In this document: piece after piece, positions 1 to 8,508 of the stretch | Layout of the letters: the number at the start of each line of letters is the position of its first letter | Numbering within the stretch: the stretch's first letter is position 1 | Assembly (NCBI RefSeq): GCF_900112375.1 | Contig: NZ_FOLS01000017.1 | Coordinates: 1-64,000, forward strand | Reading direction: 5' to 3' | Length of the DNA: 64,000 nt | DNA from: Pseudomonas citronellolis | Lineage (GTDB): Bacteria; Pseudomonadota; Gammaproteobacteria; Pseudomonadales; Pseudomonadaceae | Notes under the pieces: generated by a model | Seen by the model: only the letters and a program-made list of their open reading frames with translations | What the model was told of the DNA's origin: nothing | The model's database searches: none | Made by a program: the position numbers and the translations under genes

Positions 1-205
1 CAGCGTAGGAGCGGATCTCATCCGCGAAACGCGCCGATACGTCCGGCTATCGCGGACAAGGTCCGCTCCTACGAGGGAGGCATACCGTGCCTGCCGGCAA
101 CCTGTAGGAGCGGGCCCTGCCCGCGATTCGCGCGCAGGGCGCGCTCCTACAGGGGAGCGGCGCGGCTGGGGCAGCGTAGCAGCGGACTCCGTCCGCGATG
201 TCCTA
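1..205. repeat. Composite block of three GTAGGAGCG hairpin repeats
   Basis: Three imperfect inverted repeats of one family stand side by side. The first (5-72) opens with GTAGGAGCGGA and closes with TCCGCTCCTAC; the second (104-150) is a CG-rich version with the same GTAGGAGCG/CGCTCCTAC ends; the third (176-205) is short. The same composite recurs as a tandem repeat near 7.5 kb. The last repeat supplies the stop codon of the vapC-like gene. No protein-coding gene is seen here. The family is a dispersed intergenic repeat of Pseudomonas type; its function is unknown. Confidence 0.85.
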
Positions 206-613
206 CTCGGCAGCCCAATCTTCCAGGCACAGCCCGTCGATGCGTTCGAACTCGCGGGTGTTGTGCGTCACCAGGGTCGCCTCCAGCGCCAGGGCGTGGC
301 AGGCGATCCATAGGTCGTTGGCGCCGATCGGCGTGCCGGCCAGCTTGAGGCGGGTGAACTGCGTCGCGTAGTGCTCGCACAGGCGCGGGGTGCCGTCGTA
401 GACCACCGGCACCTGGCGCGTCAGGCGCTCCAGCTGGCGCAGAACCTCGCTGCGCCGGGTGCTGCGTTCGGCGCCCTTGAGCAGTTCTGCGTAGGTGAAG
501 AAGGACATGCACAGGCCGGCGTCGGCGGGCAGGGCGTTGACCCGTCGGGCCACGGATTCCGGGCGGTTCTTCAGCAGGTAGATGAGGATGTTGGTGTCGA
601 GCAGGTATTTCAC
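203..613 (-). CDS. vapC: VapC-family PIN-domain toxin (ribonuclease)
   Basis: A 136-aa PIN-domain protein, the usual length for VapC toxins, which are Mg2+-dependent endoribonucleases that cut tRNA or mRNA when released from their antitoxin. The acidic residues of the PIN fold are visible: D6 in LLDTNILIYLL near the N-terminus, a YAELLKGAE segment, and GANDLWIACHAL towards the C-terminus. It starts at GTG, which overlaps the stop codon of the antitoxin gene by four bases (GTGA), so the two are translationally coupled. The TAG stop lies inside a GTAGGAG-type repeat, so the 3' end may have been reshaped by repeat insertion. Family assignment is strong; target RNA unknown. Confidence 0.9.
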   Translation of the reverse strand: MKYLLDTNILIYLLKNRPESVARRVNALPADAGLCMSFFTYAELLKGAERSTRRSEVLRQLERLTRQVPVVYDGTPRLCEHYATQFTRLKLAGTPIGANDLWIACHALALEATLVTHNTREFERIDGLCLEDWAAE

Positions 614-870
614 AGCTCTTCCCGCTCCTGCATCGGCGGCTGTTCGCGCTGCCCTTCCTCCAGCGCTTCGATGAACTCGTTGTCGAAGTCGGACAGCGCC
701 TGCAGCAACGCCTCGCCGCGGTCCTCGGGCAATGGGTGGATGACCAGGTCGCCATTGGCTTGGCGGCGGATCTCCACGCGGCTGGCGTTCAGGCGGAACT
801 CCTGGGGAATGCGCACCGCCTGGCTGTTGCCGTTCATGAAGACGCGGCTGGGGAGTGTGGGCGAGGACAT
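610..870 (-). CDS. vapB: VapB-type antitoxin, AbrB/SpoVT-like DNA-binding domain
   Basis: An 86-aa antitoxin. The N-terminal half is a swapped-hairpin AbrB/SpoVT-like DNA-binding domain (RVFMNGNSQAVRIPQEF, then VEIRR). The acidic, Glu-rich C-terminus is the part that in this family threads over the PIN toxin. I chose the inner ATG rather than the one five codons upstream because a GGAGG ribosome site sits eight bases before it. It is the first gene of a two-gene operon with vapC. VapB with VapC normally represses its own promoter; a TGTGTGTA direct repeat just upstream is a plausible operator. High confidence in the family. Confidence 0.9.
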   Translation of the reverse strand: MSSPTLPSRVFMNGNSQAVRIPQEFRLNASRVEIRRQANGDLVIHPLPEDRGEALLQALSDFDNEFIEALEEGQREQPPMQEREEL

Positions 871-885
871 GGCAAGGACCTCCAC

Positions 886-914
886 AGATATGTGTGTACA
901 GTTGTGTGTGTATC
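886..914 (-). promoter_or_regulatory. Candidate vapBC operator (TGTGTGTA direct repeats)
   Basis: Two copies of TGTGTGTA lie 14 bases apart immediately upstream of the vapB ribosome site, in a stretch more AT-rich than its surroundings. Autorepression by the VapBC complex at such repeats is general for the family. That these particular repeats are the site is inference. Confidence 0.4.
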
Positions 915-952
915 CTGCGCCGCCGCCCCGCAGAAGGCAATGACCGTCGGTC

Positions 953-2077
953 CTACTTGCTCGCCTTGAGCACCACGAACTTCGGGTTCGCCGCCACCTG
1001 TTCGACGCCGCGGAACAGGCGCTTGAGCTTGGCGTGGTAGCCCAGGTGGCGGTTGCCGACTATCCACAGCTGGCCGCCGCTGACCAGCGCGTGGCGGGCC
1101 TGCTGGAACATGCGCCAGGCGAGGAAGTCGCCGACCACCTGCTGCTGGTGGAAGGGCGGGTTGCACAGCACCACGTCCAGCGAGTCCGCCGGCTGTCCGG
1201 CCAGGCCGTCGGCGGCGTGGAATTCCGCCTCGCGTTCGCCCAGGGCGGCGCGCCAGTTCTCGCGGGCCGACTGCACGGCCATGAAGGATTCGTCCACCAG
1301 GCTGTAGTGGGCCTCCGGGTTGGCCAGGGCGCTGGCGATGGCGAGCACGCCGTTGCCGCAGCCCAGGTCCGCTACCCGCGCCCGGCCCAGGCCGCGCGGC
1401 AGGTGCGGGAGGAAGGCGCGGGTGCCGATGTCCAGGCCTTCGCGGCAGAACACGTTGGCATGGTTGAGCAGTTCCAGCTTCGGCTCGTCCAGCGTGTAGC
1501 GGCTGGGGTAGGGCGAGGCGACCGGGGCTTTATCCACAGGCGTGGCGAACAGCAGGCGGGCCTTCTTTTCGGCCAGCGAGGCCTGCACCGGGCCGATGTA
1601 TTTTTCCAGCAGGTCGCCGGCGGCGCGCGGCAGGTGCTTGACCATGGCCCCGGCGATCACCCGCGCGCCCGGCGCCAGGCGGCCGTGCAGGCGGATCAGC
1701 TGTTCCTCCAGCAGGGCCAGGGTCTTGGGCACCCGCAGCAGCACCAGGTTGAAGGGCCCCGCCGGGGTTTCGCTGGCCGGGACGAATATCACGGCGTCCT
1801 CCGCCAGGCCGTTGCGCGCCAGGTTCTTGCCCAGGGCCTGGGCGGCGAGGAAGGAGTCGCCGCTGCTGGTCACCTGCGCGTGCCCGGCCAGGCCCGCGGC
1901 CAGGGCGCCGAAGGCATCGTTGAGCACCAGCACCCGGCAATCGCCGGCCAGGCCGTCGGCGGCCACCTGGCGCAGCAGGTATTCGTCGGCGGCGTCGAAG
2001 GCTTGCAGCGGGTCGTTGCGTTGCTCCGGCTGGCGGATCAGGTCGAGTTCGGCGAAGGGCGTGTGGAAGGTCGGCAT
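953..2077 (-). CDS. rlmG: 23S rRNA (guanine-N2)-methyltransferase RlmG
   Basis: A 374-aa protein matching RlmG, which uses S-adenosylmethionine to methylate G1835 (E. coli numbering) of 23S rRNA. The N-terminus contains the family signature NDPLQAFDAADEYLL. The C-terminal half is a class I methyltransferase fold with the SAM-binding segment VADLGCGNGVLAIASA and the catalytic NPPFH motif of N2-guanine methyltransferases. Two further in-frame ATGs lie just upstream; I prefer MPTFHTPF because it gives the length I expect for Pseudomonas RlmG. The gene is divergent from the reductase gene to its right. Close relatives such as RsmC share the NPPF motif, but the N-terminus favours RlmG. Confidence 0.9.
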   Translation of the reverse strand: MPTFHTPFAELDLIRQPEQRNDPLQAFDAADEYLLRQVAADGLAGDCRVLVLNDAFGALAAGLAGHAQVTSSGDSFLAAQALGKNLARNGLAEDAVIFVPASETPAGPFNLVLLRVPKTLALLEEQLIRLHGRLAPGARVIAGAMVKHLPRAAGDLLEKYIGPVQASLAEKKARLLFATPVDKAPVASPYPSRYTLDEPKLELLNHANVFCREGLDIGTRAFLPHLPRGLGRARVADLGCGNGVLAIASALANPEAHYSLVDESFMAVQSARENWRAALGEREAEFHAADGLAGQPADSLDVVLCNPPFHQQQVVGDFLAWRMFQQARHALVSGGQLWIVGNRHLGYHAKLKRLFRGVEQVAANPKFVVLKASK

Positions 2078-2205
2078 GGGCATCGCTTTTTCGTTGCGCC
2101 AGGTCAGGCCGGCCGCGGTTTGAGGCAAAGGCCCTGATATCTGACGGTGTTTCTCGCTCTTGCGATGGGAGAAACTGTAGGCAGAGATTGGATCGGGAGC
2201 GGAGT

Positions 2206-2982
2206 ATGACCGCCAGCGAAGAGAAGTTCACCCGTCAGACGCTGCTCGACGTGCAGACGCTGACCCCCAGCCTGTTCACCCTGCGCACCACCCGCGACGC
2301 GGGCTTTCGCTTCCGCGCCGGGCAGTTCGCCCGCCTGGGCGTGTACAAGCCCAGCGGTAGCATCGTCTGGCGCGCCTATTCGATGGTCTCGGCGCCCCAC
2401 GACGAGCACCTGGAGTTCTTCTCCATCGTGGTGCCGGGCGGGGAGTTCACCAGCGAGCTGAGCCGCCTACGCGAGGGCGACCAGTTGCTGGTCGACCGCC
2501 AGGCCTTCGGCTTCCTCACCCTCGACCGCTTCCCCGACGGCCGCGACCTCTGGCTGCTGGCCACCGGCACCGGGCTTGCGCCCTTCCTGTCGATCCTCCA
2601 GGACTTCGAGGTGTGGGAGCGCTTCGAGACCATCAAGCTGGTCTACAGCGCCCGCGAGGAAAAGGAGCTGGCCTATCGCGAGCTGATCGCCGGCCTGGCC
2701 GGGCGCGACTACCTGGCCGAGCACGCGCACAAGCTGCAGTTCATCCCCGTGGTCACCCGCGAGCAGGTGCCCGGCTGCCTGGGCGCGCGCATCACCACGC
2801 TGATCGAGAACGGCGAGCTGGAACGCGCCGCCGGCCTGGAACTCACCCCCGAGCATTCGCGGGTGATGCTCTGCGGCAACCCGCAGATGATCGAGGACAC
2901 CCGCACGGCGCTGAAGACCCGCGGCATGAGCCTGGCGCTGACGCGCAAGCCCGGGCAGATCGCCGTGGAGAACTACTGGTAG
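2206..2982 (+). CDS. fpr: Ferredoxin/flavodoxin--NADP+ reductase, bacterial FPR type
   Basis: A 258-aa FAD enzyme of the bacterial Fpr subclass, passing electrons between NADPH and ferredoxin or flavodoxin. The FAD domain carries the RAYSMVSAP motif (R-x-Y-S/T) and the NADP domain carries LLATGTGLAPFLS. The C-terminus VENYW is typical of proteobacterial FPRs, whose last aromatic residues contact the isoalloxazine ring. The ATG was chosen over an upstream TTG because GGGAG sits at good spacing. Fprs often respond to redox stress, but no regulator site could be assigned. This is probably the second Fpr paralogue of the genus, since it differs from the main PA3397-type sequence as I remember it. 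Confidence 0.88.
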   Translation: MTASEEKFTRQTLLDVQTLTPSLFTLRTTRDAGFRFRAGQFARLGVYKPSGSIVWRAYSMVSAPHDEHLEFFSIVVPGGEFTSELSRLREGDQLLVDRQAFGFLTLDRFPDGRDLWLLATGTGLAPFLSILQDFEVWERFETIKLVYSAREEKELAYRELIAGLAGRDYLAEHAHKLQFIPVVTREQVPGCLGARITTLIENGELERAAGLELTPEHSRVMLCGNPQMIEDTRTALKTRGMSLALTRKPGQIAVENYW

Positions 2983-3001
2983 GCAAGATTTGGAAAAGAT
3001 T

Positions 3002-3020
3002 GCCCGCTTAAGGGGCGGGC
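3002..3020 (+). terminator. Hairpin terminator after fpr
   Basis: A six-base-pair GCCCGC/GCGGGC stem with a seven-base loop lies 19 bases after the fpr stop, followed by GTCTTTGCCCTT. The T run is poor, so this is a moderate-quality intrinsic terminator. Confidence 0.5.
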
Positions 3021-3170
3021 GTCTTTGCCCTTAGGATGGCCGTCCATCCATAGCCCCTGGAACCCCATGGACTGCCACACGAGCGAGCCGCCCCCGGCGG
3101 CCGACGACCCCTTCAGTAGTACCTTCCCCCACACCCTCGCCGCGCCCCTGCGCGCGCCCCGGAGCTGACC

Positions 3171-4724
3171 ATGGAGTGGCTCCTGGACCCTACGGCCTGG
3201 CTCGGCCTGCTCACCCTGATCCTGCTGGAGCTGGTGCTGGGCATCGACAACCTGGTGTTCATCGCCATCCTCGCCGACAAGCTGCCGCCGCAGCTGCGCG
3301 ACCGCGCCCGGCTGATCGGCCTGTCGCTGGCGCTGCTGATGCGCCTGGGCCTGCTGGCCAGCATCTCCTGGCTGGTGACCCTCACCGAACCGCTGTTCGA
3401 AGTCTTCGGCAAGGCCTTCTCCGGGCGTGACCTGATCATGCTGTTGGGCGGCCTGTTCCTGCTGTTCAAGGCCACCCTGGAATTGCACGAACGCCTGGAA
3501 GGGCGCGTGCACAAGGCTGGCGGCGCGCGGGTCTACGCCGCGTTCTGGCCGGTGGTGGCGCAGATCGTGGTGCTCGACGCGGTGTTCTCCCTGGACGCGG
3601 TGATCACCGCCGTAGGCATGGTCGAGCAACTGGAAGTGATGATGATCGCCGTGGTCTTCTCCATGGCCCTGATGATGGTCGCCAGCAAACCGCTGACCGC
3701 CTTCGTCAACGCCCACCCCACGGTGATCATGCTGTGCCTGGGCTTCCTCATGATGATCGGCTTCAGCCTCACCGCCGAGGGCCTGGGCTTCCACATCCCG
3801 AAGGGCTACCTGTACGCCGCCATCGGCTTCTCGATCCTCATCGAGCTGGCCAACCAGGCGGTGCGCTGGCGCCGCCGGCGCAGCCTGCAGGGCAGCCGCG
3901 GCCCGCGTGAGCGCACGCGCTACGCGGTGCTGCGCCTGCTGGGCGGCAAGGTGGAGGCCGACGAGGTGGGCGAGGAGATCGCCGACATGCTGGGCGAGGA
4001 ACCGGCCGACGCGCCCTTCGACCGCCGCGAGCGGGTGCTAATCAGCGGCGTGCTGGAGCTGGCCGAGCGCTCCATCCGCACGGTGATGACCGAGCGCACC
4101 GAGGTGCACCGCATCGACCTGGACGCCGACGCCGGGCAGACGCGCCAGGTGCTGCTGGATTCGCCCTTCTCGCGCCTGCTGGTGATCCGCGCCGGCCAGG
4201 TCGACGAGCCGCTGGGCTACGTGCACAAGAAGGAACTGCTCAAGGCCATCCTCGCCGGCCGCCAGCCGGACATCGAGCCGCTGCTGCGGGCGCCGCTGAA
4301 CCTGCCGGACAGCTGCAGCGTGCTCGGCGCCCTGGAACAGATGCGCCAGGCCTCGACCCACGTGGCCTTCGTGGTCAACGAGTTCGGCGGCTTCGAGGGC
4401 CTGCTGATGCTGACCGACATTCTCCAGGCGATTGCCGGTGAACTGCCGGACGCCAGCGAGATGACCGGCCCGGACATCGAGAAGGGCAGCGATGGCTGGC
4501 GCGTGCGCGGCGCCACCACCCTGGCGCTGCTGGCCGAGCGCATCGGCTTCCGCGGCCAGGCGCCGGAGGACTGCCGCACCCTGGGCGGCTTGGCGCTGCA
4601 CCTGCTGGACCGCCTGCCGGCGGCCGGTGACGAACTGGAGCACCGCGGCTGGCGCCTGCGGGTGCTGGAAGTGAAGGAGCGGCGCGTCGAGCGCCTGCTG
4701 CTGCAACCGCCGCGCGCCGCCTGA
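3171..4724 (+). CDS. TerC-family integral membrane protein with CBS pair and CorC/HlyC domain
   Basis: A 517-aa inner-membrane protein. Residues about 1-235 form a TerC-type bundle of seven or so hydrophobic segments with the acidic intramembrane motifs of the family ([14 protein letters not shown] near residue 22 and [16 protein letters not shown] near residue 135). A CBS-domain pair follows (about 300-430; [15 protein letters not shown], then [12 protein letters not shown]), and a CorC/HlyC transporter-associated domain ends the protein. The layout is that of the YegH/YoaE group. TerC relatives export Mn2+ or load metal onto exported proteins; the substrate here is not known. A 9-bp stem-loop covers the stop codon, between this gene and convergent mscL. 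Confidence 0.85.
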   Translation: MEWLLDPTAWLGLLTLILLELVLGIDNLVFIAILADKLPPQLRDRARLIGLSLALLMRLGLLASISWLVTLTEPLFEVFGKAFSGRDLIMLLGGLFLLFKATLELHERLEGRVHKAGGARVYAAFWPVVAQIVVLDAVFSLDAVITAVGMVEQLEVMMIAVVFSMALMMVASKPLTAFVNAHPTVIMLCLGFLMMIGFSLTAEGLGFHIPKGYLYAAIGFSILIELANQAVRWRRRRSLQGSRGPRERTRYAVLRLLGGKVEADEVGEEIADMLGEEPADAPFDRRERVLISGVLELAERSIRTVMTERTEVHRIDLDADAGQTRQVLLDSPFSRLLVIRAGQVDEPLGYVHKKELLKAILAGRQPDIEPLLRAPLNLPDSCSVLGALEQMRQASTHVAFVVNEFGGFEGLLMLTDILQAIAGELPDASEMTGPDIEKGSDGWRVRGATTLALLAERIGFRGQAPEDCRTLGGLALHLLDRLPAAGDELEHRGWRLRVLEVKERRVERLLLQPPRAA

Positions 4725-4734
4725 CGGCGCGCGG
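4710..4734. terminator. Stem-loop between convergent terC-like gene and mscL
   Basis: A perfect nine-base-pair stem (CCGCGCGCC/GGCGCGCGG, seven-base loop) overlaps the stop codon of the TerC-family gene and lies just beyond the mscL stop. It could end transcription from both sides. There is no T tract, so it may rely on other factors. Confidence 0.45.
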
Positions 4735-4741
4735 GGCTGGT

Positions 4742-5155
4742 TCAGCTGTGGTTCTGCTGGTTCTTCAGCAGGTCGCGGATCTCGGTCAGCAGCACTTCCT
4801 CGGGCGTCGGCGCCGGCGGCGCTTCGGGGGCGGCGGCCTCTTCGCGCTTGAGCCGGTTGATGGCCTTCACGCCCATGAAGATGGCGAAGGCGACGATCAG
4901 GAAGTCCAGGCAGGTCTGGATGAACTTGCCGTAGGCCAGCACCACCGCCGGGACGTCGCCCTCGGCGGCCTTGAGGGTGATGGCCAGGTCGGAGAAGTCG
5001 ACCCCCCCGATCAGCAGGCCGATCGGCGGCATGATCACGTCGCCGACGAAGGACGAGACGATCTTGCCGAAGGCGGCCCCGATGATGATACCGACGGCCA
5101 TGTCGACCACGTTGCCTTTGACGGCAAAGGCCTTGAACTCGCTAAGCAGACTCAT
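4742..5155 (-). CDS. mscL: Large-conductance mechanosensitive channel MscL
   Basis: A 137-aa homopentameric inner-membrane channel that opens under membrane tension to release solutes during hypo-osmotic shock. It has the canonical N-terminus [24 protein letters not shown], the first pore helix [26 protein letters not shown], a periplasmic loop, the second helix [18 protein letters not shown], and a charged C-terminal helix ([15 protein letters not shown]). Length is normal. The ATG is preceded by AAGGAG at seven bases. A longer open frame upstream lacks any family resemblance and was not used. Single-gene unit; neighbours are unrelated. Confidence 0.97.
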   Translation of the reverse strand: MSLLSEFKAFAVKGNVVDMAVGIIIGAAFGKIVSSFVGDVIMPPIGLLIGGVDFSDLAITLKAAEGDVPAVVLAYGKFIQTCLDFLIVAFAIFMGVKAINRLKREEAAAPEAPPAPTPEEVLLTEIRDLLKNQQNHS

Positions 5156-5347
5156 GCACAGACTCCTTGTAGGGATAGAGAGGGACAGGGGGGAGTTTAG
5201 CGGCCGCGCCGGCGTTGAACACTCCCCCCGAGCCGCCATGGACAGCCGCCAGCGCAAAAGTTCCGGCATGACCGGCGGCGCTGGGCGAAATTCGGTGGTG
5301 GTCTAGGCTGAAGGGAATCATCCACCCACGCAGTAAGGAGGACCGCC

Positions 5348-5590
5348 ATGCCGCTGGAGCACCATCCCCTGGCCCGTGAGTTTCCCGATCAGCGCGCCAA
5401 GATCGCCAAGCTCATCGGCGAGAACAGCCATTTCACCCGCCTGGCCGGCACCTACGAGGAGCTGGACCGGCGCATCTACGACATCGAGGACGGGCGCGAG
5501 CCGCTGGATGACCTGGCGCTGAACAACCTCAAGCTGCAGCGGGTCGCCCTGAAGGACGAGATCGCCGAACTGTTGCAGCGTTCAGCCTGA
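5348..5590 (+). CDS. YdcH/DUF465-family small protein
   Basis: An 80-aa protein of the YdcH (DUF465) family. The family hallmark is visible: HPLAREFPDQRAKIAKLIGENSHF followed by a helical YEELDRRIYDIEDG and a C-terminal LKLQRVALKDEIAELL, giving an all-helical hairpin. Start is fixed by a strong AAGGAGG seven bases before the ATG. The biochemical role of this family is not established. It stands 77 bases upstream of a second, similar-sized coiled-coil gene, and both precede radA. Confidence 0.85.
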   Translation: MPLEHHPLAREFPDQRAKIAKLIGENSHFTRLAGTYEELDRRIYDIEDGREPLDDLALNNLKLQRVALKDEIAELLQRSA

Positions 5591-5667
5591 GCTTGATCGA
5601 TATCAAGGGGGCTCGCCGAGGTCGGGCGTAGTCTTCGGACATCCTTTTCTACTGCTGGTGATTCGCC

Positions 5668-5910
5668 ATGCGTAAAGAGCAGCGTCCCCTCGGCAAGACC
5701 CTCCGCAAGCAGGCCAAGACCCCCTTCGACCCGCGCCGGGCCCAGGAGCGCCTGGTGCGCCTGAAACTGCAGTACGAATTGCTCGACCAGCGCATCAGCC
5801 GGGTGGAGGAGGGCATCGAACGCCCCGACTGCACCCTGGCCTCGCTGATCATGCGCCGCGAAGGCCTGCGCTACGACATGGAGAGCCAGTACCGCCTGCT
5901 GGCGGGCTGA
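5668..5910 (+). CDS. Small coiled-coil protein, YdcH-like
   Basis: An 80-aa basic N-terminus (KEQRPLGKTLRKQAKTPFDPRRAQERL) followed by amphipathic helices (LVRLKLQYELLDQRISRVEEGI, LASLIMRREGLRYDMESQYRLL). The pattern of 'one helix, a short turn, second helix' and the length resemble the YdcH/DUF465 gene just upstream, so it may be a diverged tandem paralogue, but I do not see the conserved HP-EF-IN core. No clear ribosome site precedes the ATG. Function unknown. Confidence 0.7.
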   Translation: MRKEQRPLGKTLRKQAKTPFDPRRAQERLVRLKLQYELLDQRISRVEEGIERPDCTLASLIMRREGLRYDMESQYRLLAG

Positions 5911-6005
5911 TCCTCCGGCGGCATCCGTCGGCCATTGCCGCGCCGGGCTGAAGCGCCCGGCGCGAACCGCTATGATGCGGGCTTTGTCTTCGACGGAGTC
6001 CGCCC

Positions 6006-7379
6006 ATGGCCAAGGCCAAGCGCATGTACGGCTGCACCGAGTGCGGCGCCACCTTCCCCAAATGGGCCGGCCAGTGCGCCGACTGCGGCGCCTGGAACAC
6101 CCTGGTGGAGACCGTCGTCGACACCACGCCCACCGGCGGTTCCGGCAGTTCCGGGCGCGGCGGCTGGGCCGGGCAGCAGGCCAACATCAAGACCCTGGCG
6201 GAAGTCAGCGTCGAGGAGATGCCGCGCTTCAGCACCGCTTCCAACGAGCTCGACCGCGCCCTGGGCGGCGGCCTGGTGGACGGCTCCGTGGTGCTGATCG
6301 GTGGCGACCCGGGCATCGGCAAGTCGACCATCCTCCTGCAGACCCTGTGCAGCATCGCCAGCCGCATGCCGGCGCTCTACGTCACCGGCGAAGAGTCGCA
6401 GCAGCAGGTGGCCATGCGCGCGCGGCGCCTGGGCCTGCCGGAAGACAAGCTCAAGGTCATGACCGAGACCTGCATCGAGACCATCATCGCCACCGCTCGC
6501 CACGAGCAGCCCAAGGTGATGGTGATCGACTCCATCCAGACCATCTTCACCGAGCAGCTGCAATCGGCCCCCGGCGGCGTCGCCCAGGTGCGCGAGAGCG
6601 CCGCGCTGCTGGTGCGCTTCGCCAAGCAGAGCGGCACGGCGATCTTCCTGGTCGGCCACGTCACCAAGGAAGGCGCCCTGGCCGGCCCGCGGGTGCTGGA
6701 GCACATGGTCGACACCGTGCTGTATTTCGAGGGCGAGTCCGACGGCCGCCTGCGCCTGCTGCGGGCGGTGAAGAACCGCTTCGGCGCGGTCAACGAGCTG
6801 GGCGTCTTCGCCATGACCGACCGTGGTCTGAAGGAGGTCTCCAACCCTTCGGCGATCTTCCTCACCCGCGCCCAGGAATCGGTGCCCGGCAGCGTGGTCA
6901 TGGCCACCTGGGAGGGCTCGCGGCCGATGCTGGTGGAGGTGCAGGCGCTGGTCGACACCAGCCACCTGGCCAACCCGCGGCGCGTCACCCTGGGCCTGGA
7001 CCAGAACCGCCTGGCCATGCTGCTGGCGGTGCTGCACCGCCACGGCGGCATCCCCACCTACGACCAGGACGTGTTCCTCAACGTGGTGGGCGGGGTGAAG
7101 GTGCTGGAAACCGCGTCGGACCTGGCGCTGATGGCGGCGGTGATGTCCAGCCTGCGCAACCGGCCGCTGGATCACCAGCTGCTGGTGTTCGGCGAGGTCG
7201 GCCTGTCCGGCGAGGTGCGCCCGGTGCCCAGCGGCCAGGAGCGCCTGAAGGAAGCCGCCAAGCACGGCTTCAAGCGCGCCATCGTGCCCCAGGGCAACGC
7301 CCCCAAGGAGGCCCCGCCGGGGCTGCAGGTGATCCCGGTGACGCGCCTGGAGCAGGCGCTGGATGCGTTGTTCGAATAG
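6006..7379 (+). CDS. radA: DNA repair protein RadA (Sms)
   Basis: A 457-aa RadA/Sms, a RecA-related hexameric helicase that drives branch migration and processes recombination intermediates. Domains in order: N-terminal C4 zinc finger (C10, C13, C24, C27), RecA-like ATPase with Walker A GGDPGIGKST at 99-108, the RadA-specific KNRFG motif at 256-260, and a C-terminal Lon-protease-like domain. Length is typical. Neighbouring pilZ and cstA genes reproduce the order I recall from P. aeruginosa. Confidence 0.97.
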   Translation: MAKAKRMYGCTECGATFPKWAGQCADCGAWNTLVETVVDTTPTGGSGSSGRGGWAGQQANIKTLAEVSVEEMPRFSTASNELDRALGGGLVDGSVVLIGGDPGIGKSTILLQTLCSIASRMPALYVTGEESQQQVAMRARRLGLPEDKLKVMTETCIETIIATARHEQPKVMVIDSIQTIFTEQLQSAPGGVAQVRESAALLVRFAKQSGTAIFLVGHVTKEGALAGPRVLEHMVDTVLYFEGESDGRLRLLRAVKNRFGAVNELGVFAMTDRGLKEVSNPSAIFLTRAQESVPGSVVMATWEGSRPMLVEVQALVDTSHLANPRRVTLGLDQNRLAMLLAVLHRHGGIPTYDQDVFLNVVGGVKVLETASDLALMAAVMSSLRNRPLDHQLLVFGEVGLSGEVRPVPSGQERLKEAAKHGFKRAIVPQGNAPKEAPPGLQVIPVTRLEQALDALFE

Positions 7380-7990
7380 CCAGCGCCGAGTTGCCCTTCG
7401 TAGGAGCGAGGGGGACGCCTAGTTCTTGCTCGCGAACAGATTCCGTAGCGGGGCTCATTCGCGAGCAAGCTCGCTCCTACGAAAAGCCGTGTTCGCCCAT
7501 ACGGTAGGAGCGGGCCCTGCCCGCGATTCGCGCGCAGGGCGCGCTCCTACAGGGGAATGGCGCAGGTGGGGCGACGTAGGCGGATCTCATCCGCGAATCG
7601 CGCCGATAGTTCCGGCTATCGCGGACAAGGTCCGCTCCTACGGGGGAGGAATGCCGTGCTACCCAGCGAACTGTAGGAGCGGGCCCTGCCCGCGATTTCG
7701 CGCGCAGGGCGCGCTCCTACAGGGGAATGGCGCAGGTGGGGCGGCGTAGGCGGATCTCATCCGCGAATCGCGCCGATAGTTCCGGCTATCGCGGACAAGG
7801 TCCGCTCCTACGGGGGAGGAATGCCGTGCTACCCGCTCCTACATGGGAATGGCGTGGGTGGGGCGGCGTAGGGCGGATAACGTTCGACGTTATCCGCCGG
7901 TTAACCGTGATTCCCGGCAGCCCCGAGGCTGACCTGGGCGCGGGCCATACCCTGGGTCAAACGGCGTACAACCGCGAACGGTTGTACGCC
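7380..7990. repeat. Repeat island: GTAGGAGCG hairpins, 161-bp tandem repeat and two other palindromes
   Basis: No gene is seen between radA and the pilZ gene. 7400-7480 is a long imperfect GTAGGAGCGAG/CTCGCTCCTAC hairpin. 7504-7664 and 7673-7834 are near-identical tandem copies of about 161 bp, each made of one CG-rich and one AT-containing hairpin. A truncated third copy follows (7835-7873). 7872-7898 is an 11-bp-stem palindrome (GGCGGATAACG arm) and 7963-7990 another (GGCGTACAACC arm), which are different repeat types. The last one abuts the pilZ stop codon. Confidence 0.88.
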
Positions 7991-8362
7991 CTACGCCTGC
8001 TCCCCCAGCGCCGTCAGCTCGCGTTCCAGCAGGCTCGCGTCGCCCAGGTTGAGTTCCACCAGGCGGCGCAGGTGGCTGATGGAGTCCAGGTCGATGTGCC
8101 GGCAGATGAAGCCCAGCAGGCCTTCGCGTTCCCAGGCCAGGTCCGCCTCCATGTAGATGTTGGCGTCGAAGCCCAGGTAGATGCGCACCTCGAAGGGCTT
8201 GCCCGGGTCGCCGTTCCAGCCCGGCGGGCGGGTCACCAGCAGGCCCTGCAGCGACAGGTCTTGCAATTCGGCCTTCCAGCGCTGGCCGTCCTGGGCGACC
8301 TCGGTGCTGGCGTCGAAGGCGATGCGGCTGAAGCGCCGTCGTTCAGCGTGATCGTCACTCAT
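7991..8362 (-). CDS. PilZ-domain c-di-GMP-binding protein
   Basis: A 123-aa single-domain PilZ protein. The c-di-GMP-binding RxxxR motif is seen at the N-terminus ([11 protein letters not shown]), and the D/N-x-S-x-x-G motif follows as [10 protein letters not shown]. The domain continues through [16 protein letters not shown] to a helical C-terminus. It corresponds in length and context to PA4608/MapZ of P. aeruginosa, which binds c-di-GMP and inhibits chemoreceptor methylation by CheR1; that role is inferred from similarity. The TAG stop is inside the flanking palindromic repeat. Confidence 0.9.
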   Translation of the reverse strand: MSDDHAERRRFSRIAFDASTEVAQDGQRWKAELQDLSLQGLLVTRPPGWNGDPGKPFEVRIYLGFDANIYMEADLAWEREGLLGFICRHIDLDSISHLRRLVELNLGDASLLERELTALGEQA

Positions 8363-8508
8363 GGGGGGGCTCTCCGGCCGATTTGCGTTCGCCTCACTAT
8401 AGCCAAGCCCCTGTCGCCCGTCGCATCGCCGGCCGGCGGTTTGACAGCCGTCCGGGCGTCGCCAAAGCTGCTAGGGCGGTTCCCCATCAAACCAAGGCGG
8501 AGCGGAGC

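Noticed and set aside
3067-3168. A 33-codon frame ending two bases before the TerC-family gene
   Set aside because: Considered as a leader peptide; no Shine-Dalgarno and no codon bias or repeat of a regulatory residue, so chance is likelier.
2983-3170. Metal riboswitch before the TerC-family gene
   Set aside because: TerC genes are often under yybP-ykoY control, but the GGGGAGTAG and ACGTCAAC segments are absent here; only the 59.9-kb leader has them.
7400-7873. CRISPR array
   Set aside because: Repeat units are hairpin composites with no unique spacers of regular length and no cas genes nearby.
8441-8469. Sigma-70 promoter with TTGACA before the DUF3015-like gene
   Set aside because: The -35 hexamer is perfect but no acceptable -10 is found 16-18 bases on.
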